Shown: positions 1 through 5,956, numbered from the stretch's first letter. The stretch is DNA of 21,585 nucleotides from Bacteroidales bacterium UBA4621 (GCA_002387325.1 DGIN01000087.1:1-21585); one strand, 5' to 3'. A program made the numbers and translations. The notes: generated from the letters alone by a model not told the origin.

Positions 1-28
1 TGATGTTAATCCATTCCATGATTATAAC

Positions 29-439
29 TTATCTTTTCAAATATACTCGTATCAGTATGCGTATGGCGGTGGCGAGGGCGAGGAGGGCGATGAGTAGCCA
101 GAATGCCAGCGACACGCCTTTGTAGTAGGTAGGGACGACACGCTCCACCCGCACCGTCTCTTTCTCTTGGTCGCGGTAGATGGTGTCGTGCCGCTCTACA
201 ATCTTGTCCCGCCAGCGGATAGACCAACGCTCCCGCCACACCGTGTCGCCCTTGGAGTGGATATAGATACTGTCTTTCTCGTAGGTCTGTATCGTGTCGT
301 GGTGGTAGCGGGTTACTATGCTGTCGCGGTACTCCACGGAGGGCAGGCACTCGCAGGTCTTGCAACCTGTCAGCAGGCAGGTGAGGAGGGCAACTCCAAT
401 TGCTATACGCACTATATTGATAAGGTTTATATGCATCAT
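29..439 (-). CDS. Small lipoprotein with C-terminal membrane segment, unimolecular-spanin-like
   Basis: I do not recognise a named family. The ATG at 439 (a second in-frame ATG follows at once) gives 136 residues; the longer reading frame upstream is discarded because it crosses a hairpin and a palindromic repeat. Residues 9-25 are a hydrophobic signal ending in LLTG followed by Cys26, a lipobox, so the mature N-terminus should be lipidated. Residues ~30-105 are polar, rich in Arg, Asp, Thr and Tyr, with beta-like alternation (DTIQTY, DSIYIH, DTIYRD). Residues ~109-130 form one hydrophobic helix (LAFWLLIALLALATAI) followed by a basic tail (RILIRVYLKR). An outer-membrane lipid anchor plus an inner-membrane C-terminal helix with a cytoplasmic basic tail is the layout of phage unimolecular spanins, which fuse the two membranes at lysis. 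That role is inferred from topology only. The two minus-strand neighbours upstream also look phage- or element-derived. No endolysin or holin is seen within the window. Confidence 0.6.
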   Translation of the reverse strand: MMHINLINIVRIAIGVALLTCLLTGCKTCECLPSVEYRDSIVTRYHHDTIQTYEKDSIYIHSKGDTVWRERWSIRWRDKIVERHDTIYRDQEKETVRVERVVPTYYKGVSLAFWLLIALLALATAIRILIRVYLKR

Positions 440-523
440 ATAAAGTGTAATATTATGTAATGGGCGTTTCGTTGCAAGCCTTTGTTTAACGATGACAGCA
501 GTAAGGTATGTTGGTGCGATGAA

Positions 524-585
524 AAGCGGGCAATGGTGTTGCGTGCTACGCACAGAATGATATTGAGCAACACCATTGTCCGCTT
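524..585 (-). terminator. Long nested inverted repeat, terminator-like
   Basis: Arms AAGCGGGCAATGGTGTTGC (524-542) and its complement at 567-585 pair over 19 positions with one G-U. The 24-nt loop holds a second small hairpin (GTGC-TAC-GCAC, 543-553). On the minus strand the stem is followed by TTTTC, so it could end transcription of the gene finishing at 663. The stem is longer than a usual terminator, so a small structured RNA or element remnant is also possible. Confidence 0.5.
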
Positions 586-599
586 CCTTTGTGAGCATT

Positions 600-620
600 G
601 ACGACGCGAGCCGCGTCGTC
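600..620. repeat. GC-rich palindrome, copy 1 of a dispersed family
   Basis: GACGACGCG (600-608), loop AGC, CGCGTCGTC (612-620), followed by TCTCC. Read on the minus strand it is GGGAGACGACGCG-GCT-CGCGTCGTCAA, the same core as the copies near 5131 and 20933. It lies between two minus-strand genes. Confidence 0.75.
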
Positions 621-662
621 TCCCAGGCTGCGCACACCAGCCTTACGCCCGCATCTCCGGAA

Positions 663-989
663 TTACTCGATGTTGTCGGCGACTTGGTGCCAAACAAACT
701 GGTAGAGGGTTCGGTACTGCGTTTGGGCTTTGAAAGCGGCGATGTCGGCAGGCATTTTGGAAGCATCCATCAAGCGTTGTCGGGTGGCGGTACAGATTTG
801 TCCGAAGCGGGTACGTTGTGCGACCTCGGATTGGGTGAGGGCGGTAGTGCGACTGCCGCATACGTGGGTAAAATTGGGAGTGCCGGTATTGGAGGTGGCA
901 GCCGTGCGGTGCATATAGGTGGTACGGGACTGCTTGGAGATTTTGCCCGAGAGGTGGTCAATCGGGTCGAGATAAAAGACTTTAGCCAT
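663..989 (-). CDS. Small protein A of a paralogous pair, probably phage- or mobile-element-derived
   Basis: The product is 108 residues from the ATG at 989 (MAKVFYLDPIDHLSGKISKQ). The upstream extension to 1178 is rejected because it would translate two perfect hairpins. It shares a pattern with the next gene upstream (1087-1389): M-K....P....GK..K.S near the N-terminus and A.FKAQ..YR....F...Q.A near the C-terminus, so the two are diverged paralogues. There is no signal peptide, membrane segment or catalytic motif, and the protein is rich in Thr, Gln and Ala. Small proteins with this 'P...GK / AxFKAQxxYRxxxxF' layout resemble uncharacterised proteins of Bacteroidetes prophages as I recall them; this is not a confirmed match. 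It lies between hairpin repeats on both sides and in the same orientation as the spanin-like gene. Confidence 0.55.
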   Translation of the reverse strand: MAKVFYLDPIDHLSGKISKQSRTTYMHRTAATSNTGTPNFTHVCGSRTTALTQSEVAQRTRFGQICTATRQRLMDASKMPADIAAFKAQTQYRTLYQFVWHQVADNIE

Positions 990-1015
990 AATAGTTAATT
1001 GGGAGACCTCCCCAA

Positions 1016-1069
1016 CCCCTCCAAAGGAGGGGCTCAACGGTTGCTTTGTAAGCCCCCTCTTTGAGGGGG
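1016..1069. repeat. Two tandem C-run/G-run hairpins
   Basis: The first hairpin is CCCCTCC-AAA-GGAGGGG (1016-1032) and the second CCCCCTC-TTT-GAGGGGG (1053-1069). Both have perfect 7-bp stems and 3-nt A or T loops, and they separate the two paralogous small genes. A related third copy is at 1418-1433. Such C-rich/G-rich hairpins recur in intergenic DNA of many Bacteroidetes genomes as I know them; there is no adjoining T-run, so terminator function is not assured. Confidence 0.75.
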
Positions 1070-1086
1070 GGGAGTCAGGTTTAGGT

Positions 1087-1389
1087 TTAGGATAATTTGG
1101 CGAGTTCTTGTGCCATAAGGAAACCGGGGAAAGAGCGGTATTTCTTTTGGGCTTTGAACTGCGCGAGGTAAGCGGCACGCTCTTGGGTGGTTAATGACTT
1201 GACAGCCGCAGCGGCGGTCTTGATTTTGGTTTGCACGGCGGTTTGCGCCTCGGAGGGTGCGCCCGTGAAGGGGTTGCAGATTTGGGAGGTGAAGCGTGTG
1301 CCGTACATCTCTTTGAAGATAATCTGCGAGTGTTTGCAGACCTTGCCCCTGAAGGATTGGAAGGGGACTTCGAGTTTGATTTTGGACAT
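1087..1389 (-). CDS. Small protein B of a paralogous pair, probably phage- or mobile-element-derived
   Basis: The product is 100 residues from the ATG at 1389 (MSKIKLEVPFQSFRGKVCKH). Residues ~38-55 (NPFTGAPSEAQTAVQTKIK) form a loop and start of helix; the C-terminal part (AAYLAQFKAQKKYRSFPGFL) matches protein A. It is basic and soluble, without signal or membrane segment, and I do not recognise a function. The shared N-terminal GK..K.S and C-terminal FKAQ..YR....F blocks with protein A show an old tandem duplication. A candidate promoter box (TACCTTTG, 1631-1624) lies about 235 bp upstream. It precedes protein A and the spanin-like lipoprotein on the same strand, so the three could be one transcript punctuated by hairpins. 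Confidence 0.6.
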   Translation of the reverse strand: MSKIKLEVPFQSFRGKVCKHSQIIFKEMYGTRFTSQICNPFTGAPSEAQTAVQTKIKTAAAAVKSLTTQERAAYLAQFKAQKKYRSFPGFLMAQELAKLS

Positions 1390-1417
1390 AGTAGTTTAGG
1401 TTTCAGACCCCCTTAGT

Positions 1418-1433
1418 CCCCCTTCAAAGGGGG
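1418..1433. repeat. C-run/G-run hairpin, third copy
   Basis: CCCCCTT (1418-1424), loop CA, AAGGGGG (1427-1433). This is the same kind of element as the pair at 1016-1069, here just upstream of protein B. Confidence 0.7.
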
Positions 1434-1591
1434 AGATGCAGAGTAGGTCTTGTGGTTTAGGTTTGTTGGTTTGGGGCAGTTTCTTTGGTGTCGCGTGCCC
1501 CGTTTGCGACTTGCAGAAGAAAGGCGTTGCCGCCGTAATCTGCATAGTTTTCGTTGTTTACGTAATCAACAGTCTTTCGGAAAGAGGAACT

Positions 1592-1624
1592 ATAAAAAGC
1601 ACCATCCTTTTTGAAAGACGGTGC
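1592..1624 (-). terminator. Intrinsic terminator after fic
   Basis: Read on the minus strand, GCACCGTCTTTC (1624-1613) pairs with a partner ending GGTGC (1603-1599), with two mismatches, and is followed by TTTTT and TATA (1598-1591). It lies 45 bp past the fic stop. Its first arm overlaps the TTTG of a candidate promoter box. Confidence 0.7.
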
Positions 1625-1631
1625 AAAGGTA
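1624..1631 (-). promoter_or_regulatory. Candidate -7 box TACCTTTG
   Basis: TACCTTTG on the minus strand matches the Bacteroidetes -7 consensus TAnnTTTG. No TTTG/TTG is seen at the proper -33 distance, which weakens the call. Transcription would start inside the fic terminator stem, so that hairpin could not form in the new transcript, which would run toward protein B. Confidence 0.35.
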
Positions 1632-1668
1632 GTATGTTCGGGAATTATGGTGCGGGTTTGTGCGGGTA

Positions 1669-3021
1669 TTAGCGGTGATTTGCTGTAATTTGCGAGTATT
1701 TGCGGGTGATTAGCGACTCCACACGTTGTGGGCAATCGGGTGCCGCCATATAGGCTGTGGTTTTGCCATTGAGCGGGACTTCCACAAACAAGCCCATTCG
1801 TACAAGTCCTTGCAGGTCGGTTCTGGCAGTAACAGATGTGATACCATATTGCAAGGCGATTTCTTTTGCAAGAATGACCTTGTCGGGTTTAGAGGCGAAT
1901 TGTTGCAGCAACTTGGCTTGCCTTGCGTTGATATGTCCGATATGCAGATAGCGTGCGGTGTCGTTATGTTCTGCCATTTTGCGTTGGAGGTATCCCTTAA
2001 GGTCTTCAAAAGCCTGCTTCATTGCTTCCAAATTGTAGAGAATAAAGTAGGACATATCCAGTCCGTCGGCTTCGGTTTGCAGAAACGATTTCTCGTAACT
2101 TTTTTTGCTTCTGTAGATGACGCGCGATATGCTGAGATACTCCATAAGGTAGTAGCCGTGCCGGAGCATATACCAATAGAAAAGCGAGCGTGCGGTACGC
2201 CCGTTTCCGTCCACAAACGGGTGGATATATGCCAGCATAAAGTGGATGATAATCGCCTTTATGATAGGGTGTATGAAATTTTCGGTGTCGTCATTGTCAG
2301 CAAAGTTGCAAAGGTCTTTGAGCATAGCCTCGATATCGGAGACTTGTGGCGGGATGTGTGCGATGTCCCCTGTGATGGCATCTTGGACAACGATATTGTC
2401 ATTATCGCGCAGCCGTCCTTCGTCTTCCGGTTTGTCAAGTGTATGCTCGGTAATCAAGTGGTGCACCGTTTGCAGTTGTTCTACAGAAAACGGTTCGTCG
2501 CGGTGTCGGGACAAGTACTGTATGGTTTGATAGTTGTTGACTATCATTTGTTGGCTTTTATTTTTTGGTTTTTGTTGTGTCCGCAACATATCCTTTGCGA
2601 CTTTGCGTGTGGTACTTGCTCCTTCCATTTGGCTGCTAGCGATAGCCTCCTCCATAATGCTACTGATGAGGTAGTAGTTCTTGTCGTTTTCGGGGATAAG
2701 GCTTTTTGTGCCCAAAGTGCCGCCGATATTGAGGTCGAAAAGGTTGAGCAGTTGCATCATTTTGTCGGTAAGGGTGAAGCAGACTGACAAGTTGCCAAAT
2801 TGCAGGATTTTTGTATTCAGGCTCCGTGAGATACAAACCGCCGTCCACAGCGTTTGGGGATTGATACCCTTTGGGCAGAGGTATTTCACTTTGTCCCAAT
2901 AGAGGTAATCGTTATTGATTTTCTGTACGAGCGTTCGTATATTGTCGTTTGCGAGCAGGTCCACCGCCTGTTGGAACAGTTGTTCTTGCCGTTGCTGGGA
3001 GGGAGGGTTTTGGATGAGCAT
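1669..3021 (-). CDS. Class II Fic-domain protein with C-terminal winged helix
   Basis: The product is 450 residues. Fic enzymes transfer AMP (or another nucleotide moiety) from a nucleotide to a hydroxyl side chain of a target protein. Residues 267-278 read HPFVDGNGRTAR, the complete catalytic motif HxFx(D/E)GNGRxxR. AHIPPQ (221-226) is the substrate-binding flap. SSQMEG (129-134) fits the inhibitory-helix motif (S/T)xxxE(G/N) upstream of the Fic core, which makes this a class II, self-inhibited enzyme with Glu133 as inhibitory residue. Residues ~375-440 (KVILAKEIALQYGITSVTAR, then LQGLVRMGLFVEV) look like a winged helix-turn-helix. It has its own promoter (3064-3094) and terminator (1592-1624). 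It stands alone, with no separate antitoxin, next to a broken restriction-modification locus. Its target is unknown. A solitary housekeeping-type Fic regulator fits better than a two-gene toxin-antitoxin system. Confidence 0.92.
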   Translation of the reverse strand: MLIQNPPSQQRQEQLFQQAVDLLANDNIRTLVQKINNDYLYWDKVKYLCPKGINPQTLWTAVCISRSLNTKILQFGNLSVCFTLTDKMMQLLNLFDLNIGGTLGTKSLIPENDKNYYLISSIMEEAIASSQMEGASTTRKVAKDMLRTQQKPKNKSQQMIVNNYQTIQYLSRHRDEPFSVEQLQTVHHLITEHTLDKPEDEGRLRDNDNIVVQDAITGDIAHIPPQVSDIEAMLKDLCNFADNDDTENFIHPIIKAIIIHFMLAYIHPFVDGNGRTARSLFYWYMLRHGYYLMEYLSISRVIYRSKKSYEKSFLQTEADGLDMSYFILYNLEAMKQAFEDLKGYLQRKMAEHNDTARYLHIGHINARQAKLLQQFASKPDKVILAKEIALQYGITSVTARTDLQGLVRMGLFVEVPLNGKTTAYMAAPDCPQRVESLITRKYSQITANHR

Positions 3022-3063
3022 TTTTGTTGGGCGATTTTTCGGTTAGTCCTGAGTTAGCGGCGA

Positions 3064-3094
3064 CAAAGGTACAGATTTTTAGCGGGATGGGCAA
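3064..3094 (-). promoter_or_regulatory. Promoter for fic
   Basis: The minus strand has TTG (3094-3092), a 20-bp spacer and TACCTTTG (3071-3064), the Bacteroidetes sigma pattern. The fic ATG is about 43 bp downstream of the box. Confidence 0.75.
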
Positions 3095-3105
3095 GTCGTA
3101 TACGC

Positions 3106-3143
3106 AAAAAATAGGAAAATTTATGCAAAATTTTCCTATTTTT
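3106..3143. terminator. Bidirectional AT-rich terminator
   Basis: A perfect 16-bp inverted repeat, 3107-3122 and 3128-3143 (centre AGGAAAATTT-ATGCA-AAATTTTCCT), has an A-run on one side and a T-run on the other. It closes the methylase/HsdS-like remnant that stops at 3151 and insulates the fic promoter. Confidence 0.8.
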
Positions 3144-3150
3144 ATGTATG

Positions 3151-3709
3151 CTATGTGGTCAGGTCTCCCAAGTCAGTACATAATTTATGGATTTGCTCAA
3201 TGGCATTCCATTTGTTATCTATGACAGATTTGATGCGATTACTGATATTCATAATCTTTTGTTTGTCGTTATCGACAGGCAATTCCAGTTCTTGCTACCT
3301 GTCCGCTATATTAGGCAAAGTGGTTTCAATAAGTATTTTATTGGAAGCCTGCATTTGTGTAAGCCTATGGGAAAGCAAATAGAGCAAGTAATATGGTGTA
3401 AGCCCGTATTTATTATTAGGATTGACCCGCAAGATCAAGATTTCACGAGTATATAATGCTTCAATGTCAAATGGCGAAACCATTGCAACACTTCCGATAC
3501 GGTAACTTCCCCGTCTTACATAGGCTATATCTCCTACCTGTAAATCTTTTTTTCCTGTTTGTTTAAGCGCCATGTATACTTCTTTTGGGATTTTAGAGGT
3601 TGGGTCTTTATAAATTTCCCAATTAACAATATCCTTAACCCGAATATATGGGATTTCTCCTTTTCCTTTCGTTTTCTGTACTGTCCAATAACAAATGCAA
3701 TTCTCGGAC
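3151..3709 (-). pseudogene. C-terminal fragment of an N6-adenine methylase/HsdS-type specificity protein
   Basis: The minus-strand frame reads from the IS edge at ~3709 to TAG at 3151 as one protein interrupted by one stop. Motifs in order are CYWTVQKTKGKGEIPYIRVK, VNWEIYKDPTSKIPKEVY, VGDIAYVRRGSYRIGSVAMV, EALYTREILILRVN, YGLTPYYLLYLLSH and ETTLPNIADR. These are typical of the target-recognition half of type I specificity subunits and fused N6-adenine methylases. After IADR the codon at 3297-3295 is TAG where relatives usually have Trp (DRW); beyond it the same frame continues QELELPVDNDKQKIMNISNR to a natural stop. So a TGG-to-TAG change, not a frameshift, cut the protein. The N-terminal methylase or first recognition domain is absent, removed at the IS end. 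An ATG at 3573 could still give a 92-residue peptide, probably without function. Confidence 0.8.
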
Positions 3710-3770
3710 TAATAGACATTTCTTGTACCTGAAATAGGATTAGTATGGTAGTAATAGACATTTTTTGTAC
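3710..3770. repeat. Double terminal repeat of the IS256-like element
   Basis: TAATAGACATTTCTTGTAC (3710-3728) and TAATAGACATTTTTTGTAC (3752-3770) are direct repeats differing at one base, with starts 42 bp apart. The outer copy begins exactly where the methylase reading frame stops, so it is the element's end; the inner copy lies inside the transposase frame. The matching end on the other side was not found. Confidence 0.7.
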
Positions 3771-4492
3771 ATAAAGAGCCCCTTGTGTCCTTTGTTTATG
3801 GGCATTATAGACGGAAATATATGCGTCAATCATCGTTCTTTTGTGTTGTGCATTCAATCCGTTGTGTACGCCTACCAGTTTTTTCAGCATAGCAAAGAAA
3901 CTCTCCAGCGCATTGTTGGTGTTTGGCAACCCGAGTTCAGAACGGGTATAGAAAGTCCAAAGTACATCCATATTCCGTTTCAAACTTAGTGCGGCTGTAC
4001 GCAATCGGCGATGTGTGTAAGACAATCGTCCATTCTCACTTTTCGTGCGTTCGTTGACATAATCGTGCCATTGTTCAAACCATTGCGACAAGGCTCCTTC
4101 AAAAGACTCTTTGTCTGTATGTGCCATCCCATTGGCGATAGCCGACAACTGCTGTCCGGGTATGGTTTTAGGGCGCGTGGTTAATTGTATTCTTACAAAA
4201 CGTATCGCATGGAATTGGCAGTATTGAAAGGGGATATTCCCTAATGCCTGCCGCAATCCGCGCAATCCGTCTGCCACTACACCAATGATGGTGTACCCAT
4301 TGGAACACAAACTATGAACACCCTCCATATAGTCAGCAACCGTTTCTTTCTTACTGAGGAATTTGCGCCACAAGACATCGCCTCTATGTGCATCTTTAAT
4401 GACTAACAGACCTTTGTCCATCGCCCAATAGGTGGCATCCATTTGGATGGCTACGGGACGAGGGGTGGAGTGACGTATGCCCTGATTTTCTA
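3710..4492 (-). pseudogene. IS256-superfamily (Mutator-like) transposase, N-terminus lost
   Basis: The frame covers the catalytic part of a DDE transposase. Counting from the Met at 4442, MDATYW supplies the first Asp (2), VVADGLRGLR the second Asp (58) and NTNNALESFF the Glu (180). CQFH (75-78) and YTHRRLR (142-148) are further family signatures of the Zn-binding variant of IS256-type transposases. A full protein should begin with a Zn-ribbon and helix-turn-helix like the one seen at 21035-21322. Here only RHSTPRPVAIQ precedes the first Asp before the sequence breaks at a 262-bp element (4493-4754). At the 3' end the frame runs through the IS end into the methylase remnant without a stop, so its last ~80 codons are not transposase. 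It probably cannot transpose unaided. Confidence 0.8.
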
Positions 4493-4754
4493 TTATTGCT
4501 GTCCGGTAAACGCAGCCCGAAGCAGAAAAGTCTCCCCAAGATGCCCATAAACAGGCATATTGGTATGTATTTTTGCAAAAGCGAGCCCCTATGCAAAAAG
4601 TACTAGTTGCGGATTGCTTGTAGGTGGGGCTAAATTTTTCCCCTTAATCACTCTTTTAGAGCCATTTAAGGGCTCCAAGGTAGGCATATAAGTCAATATA
4701 GTACATCATCATCCAAAGTATCATCGTAACAACACTTTTACCGGACAGCAATAA
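4493..4754. mobile_element. 262-bp non-coding element with 18-bp terminal inverted repeats (MITE-like)
   Basis: The left end TTATTGCTGTCCGGTAAA (4493-4510) is the exact reverse complement of the right end at 4737-4754. The interior has no convincing gene. It sits at the point where the transposase loses its N-terminus. No clear target duplication flanks it. It could be an internally deleted IS of unknown family mobilised in trans, or the fused ends of a decayed IS. Confidence 0.7.
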
Positions 4755-4774
4755 CTTATTATTATTTTCTCTAT

Positions 4775-4904
4775 TTCCCCTCCTCCTCCCTCCTCCCTCC
4801 TCCCTATTCTCTATTCTCTATTCTCTATTCTCTATTCTCTATCCTCCCTATTCTCTATTCTCTATTCTCTATTCTCTATTCTCTATTCTCTATTCTCTAT
4901 TCTC
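4775..4904. repeat. Heptamer tandem repeat (CTCCTCC then TATTCTC)
   Basis: A short CTCCTCC-type tract (about 4779-4804) passes into TATTCTC units: five from 4805 to 4839, one variant (TATCCTC), a 2-bp slip, then eight from 4849 to 4904. Both tracts have period 7. There is complete purine/pyrimidine asymmetry apart from single A residues. It is likely length-variable by slippage, and no gene spans it. Confidence 0.9.
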
Positions 4905-5395
4905 TGTGCTCTAATCCCTTGTATCTCTCCCCCATCGGAAAGGAGAGGTGGATGGGGCTTCCCTCACGCTTACAACTACGGTACATACACGGTAGATACA
5001 CGGTTCATTCTGCGGACTATATAGTACCGGTAAGGACATCTACTATGGAGTTGGCACCAATCTTCTGCCGGGGACGCGGGCGTCCCGCCCGCGGTATTTT
5101 GGCTGTCGAAACGTATGGGGAACGTATGGAGACGACGCGTCCCGCGTCGTCAAACGAATGCGCACTGAGTGCCGTAGCGACAACGAAGCCCAATGGGCTA
5201 AGTAGAACTCATTTTCGTCTCGCATCGTCAAAGAGTAACTTTTCTTTCATTTTCCTCCATTTTTCTTGCCGCTTGCGGCATAGGAAACATTTACTGCCAA
5301 CTCCTATGTAAATTTGTATTTCAGCGAGTTATGAATTTGCCTCTTTTGCTTGCTCAATGGATATACTAACTATCTTACAATCAACCAAATATAAC
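4905..5395. other. Gene-free stretch
   Basis: No reading frame here has protein-like composition or a recognisable motif. It holds the palindromic repeat at 5071-5151, smaller hairpins such as AGCCC-AAT-GGGCT (~5188-5200) and TGCCGC-TT-GCGGCA (~5268-5281), and an outlying TTTTCGTCTCGCATCGTCAA block (~5212-5231) also found, diverged, near 20908. Confidence 0.6.
5071..5151. repeat. Two-palindrome repeat, copy 2 of a dispersed family
   Basis: The first palindrome can fold in two exclusive ways: GGGACGC-GG-GCGTCCC (5071-5086) or GCGGGCG-TCC-CGCCCGC (5076-5092). About 40 bp on comes GACGACGCG-TCC-CGCGTCGTC (5131-5151). The last two share the TCC loop. The unit aligns, in inverse orientation, with 20933-21017. 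Confidence 0.8.
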
Positions 5396-5431
5396 AAAAA
5401 AAGACTGCCCGACTTTACGTGTCAGACAGTC
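5396..5431 (-). terminator. Intrinsic terminator downstream of gcvH
   Basis: The minus strand has GACTGTCTGAC (5431-5421), a 7-nt loop, GTCGGGCAGTC (5413-5403), then seven T. The 11-bp stem has two G-U pairs. The arm GTCAGACAGTCTC is shared with the tRNA-Pro terminator at 10627-10670. A weaker hairpin (GGCAGACA/TGTCTGCC, 5522-5549) lies between it and gcvH. Confidence 0.9.
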
Positions 5432-5578
5432 TCATCACTTTCTGGTTTGGAACGATGCTGTTTGCTGTTGCATTTGGCATCATCGAAACCAACTGTATTC
5501 AATATTCGAATAGCATTGGGGGGCAGACAGGTAAACAACTTTGTCTGCCGTATAGCAATAACAATGATTTAGAATCTA

Positions 5579-5956
5579 TTACTTGATCAATGCCTCATAT
5601 GCGGCGGCATCAAGCAAATCGTCTAATTCTGCAAGGTCTTTAATGGCGATTTTAATCATCCAGCCTTTGCCATACGGATCATTGTTAACTAATTCGGGTT
5701 GGTCGTTCAGCGTTTCATTAAACTCCAACACTTCACCGGTAACTGGGATATTCAAGTCCGAAACAGTTTTTACAGCCTCTACCGAGCCAAAAGTATCGCC
5801 TTTGGCAACCGTTTCACCGACCGTATTCACGTCCACAAAAACTATTTCTCCTAATTCCGATTGAGCATAGTCTGTAATGCCGACAAAAGCCTCATTGCCC
5901 TCTACACGAATCCACTCATGGTCGCTCGTGTAGCGCAGATTTGTTGGGATATTCAT
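5579..5956 (-). CDS. gcvH: Glycine cleavage system H protein
   Basis: The product is 125 residues, the usual length. GcvH carries the methylamine group from the P protein (glycine decarboxylase) to the T protein on a swinging lipoyl arm, in the cytoplasm. SDHEWIRVEG (11-20) is the N-terminal signature, and the lipoylation motif SVEAVKTVSDL places the modified Lys at residue 63. GKGWMIKI (97-104) is also conserved. It starts 26 bp after the gldJ-like stop, so the two are probably cotranscribed from the promoter near 7629. The terminator follows at 5431-5396. The P, T and L genes are not in the window. Confidence 0.97.
   Translation of the reverse strand: MNIPTNLRYTSDHEWIRVEGNEAFVGITDYAQSELGEIVFVDVNTVGETVAKGDTFGSVEAVKTVSDLNIPVTGEVLEFNETLNDQPELVNNDPYGKGWMIKIAIKDLAELDDLLDAAAYEALIK

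Noticed and set aside
29..766. 245-residue version of the lipoprotein
   Set aside because: The extension crosses the 19-bp hairpin and the palindrome, and would bury the signal peptide and lipobox in mid-protein.
663..1178. Longer version of small protein A
   Set aside because: The extension would translate two perfect hairpin repeats and part of protein B's 3' end; similarity to protein B begins at the Met at 989.
1726..2787. 353-codon plus-strand open frame
   Set aside because: It is antisense to fic, whose frame carries intact Fic motifs; the plus-strand translation is Cys/Val/Phe-rich with no recognisable domain.
1669..3021. Two-gene Fic toxin-antitoxin system
   Set aside because: The inhibitory motif lies within the same protein and no small antitoxin gene adjoins it.
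3151..4492. Active restriction-modification or defence island
   Set aside because: Only a C-terminal fragment with a stop codon remains; no nuclease or complete methylase is present.
4775..4904. CRISPR array
   Set aside because: The units are 7 bp with no unique spacers and no cas genes nearby.
4919..5311. 130-codon plus-strand open frame in the gene-free stretch
   Set aside because: It runs through GC-rich palindromes and has low-complexity, non-protein-like composition.
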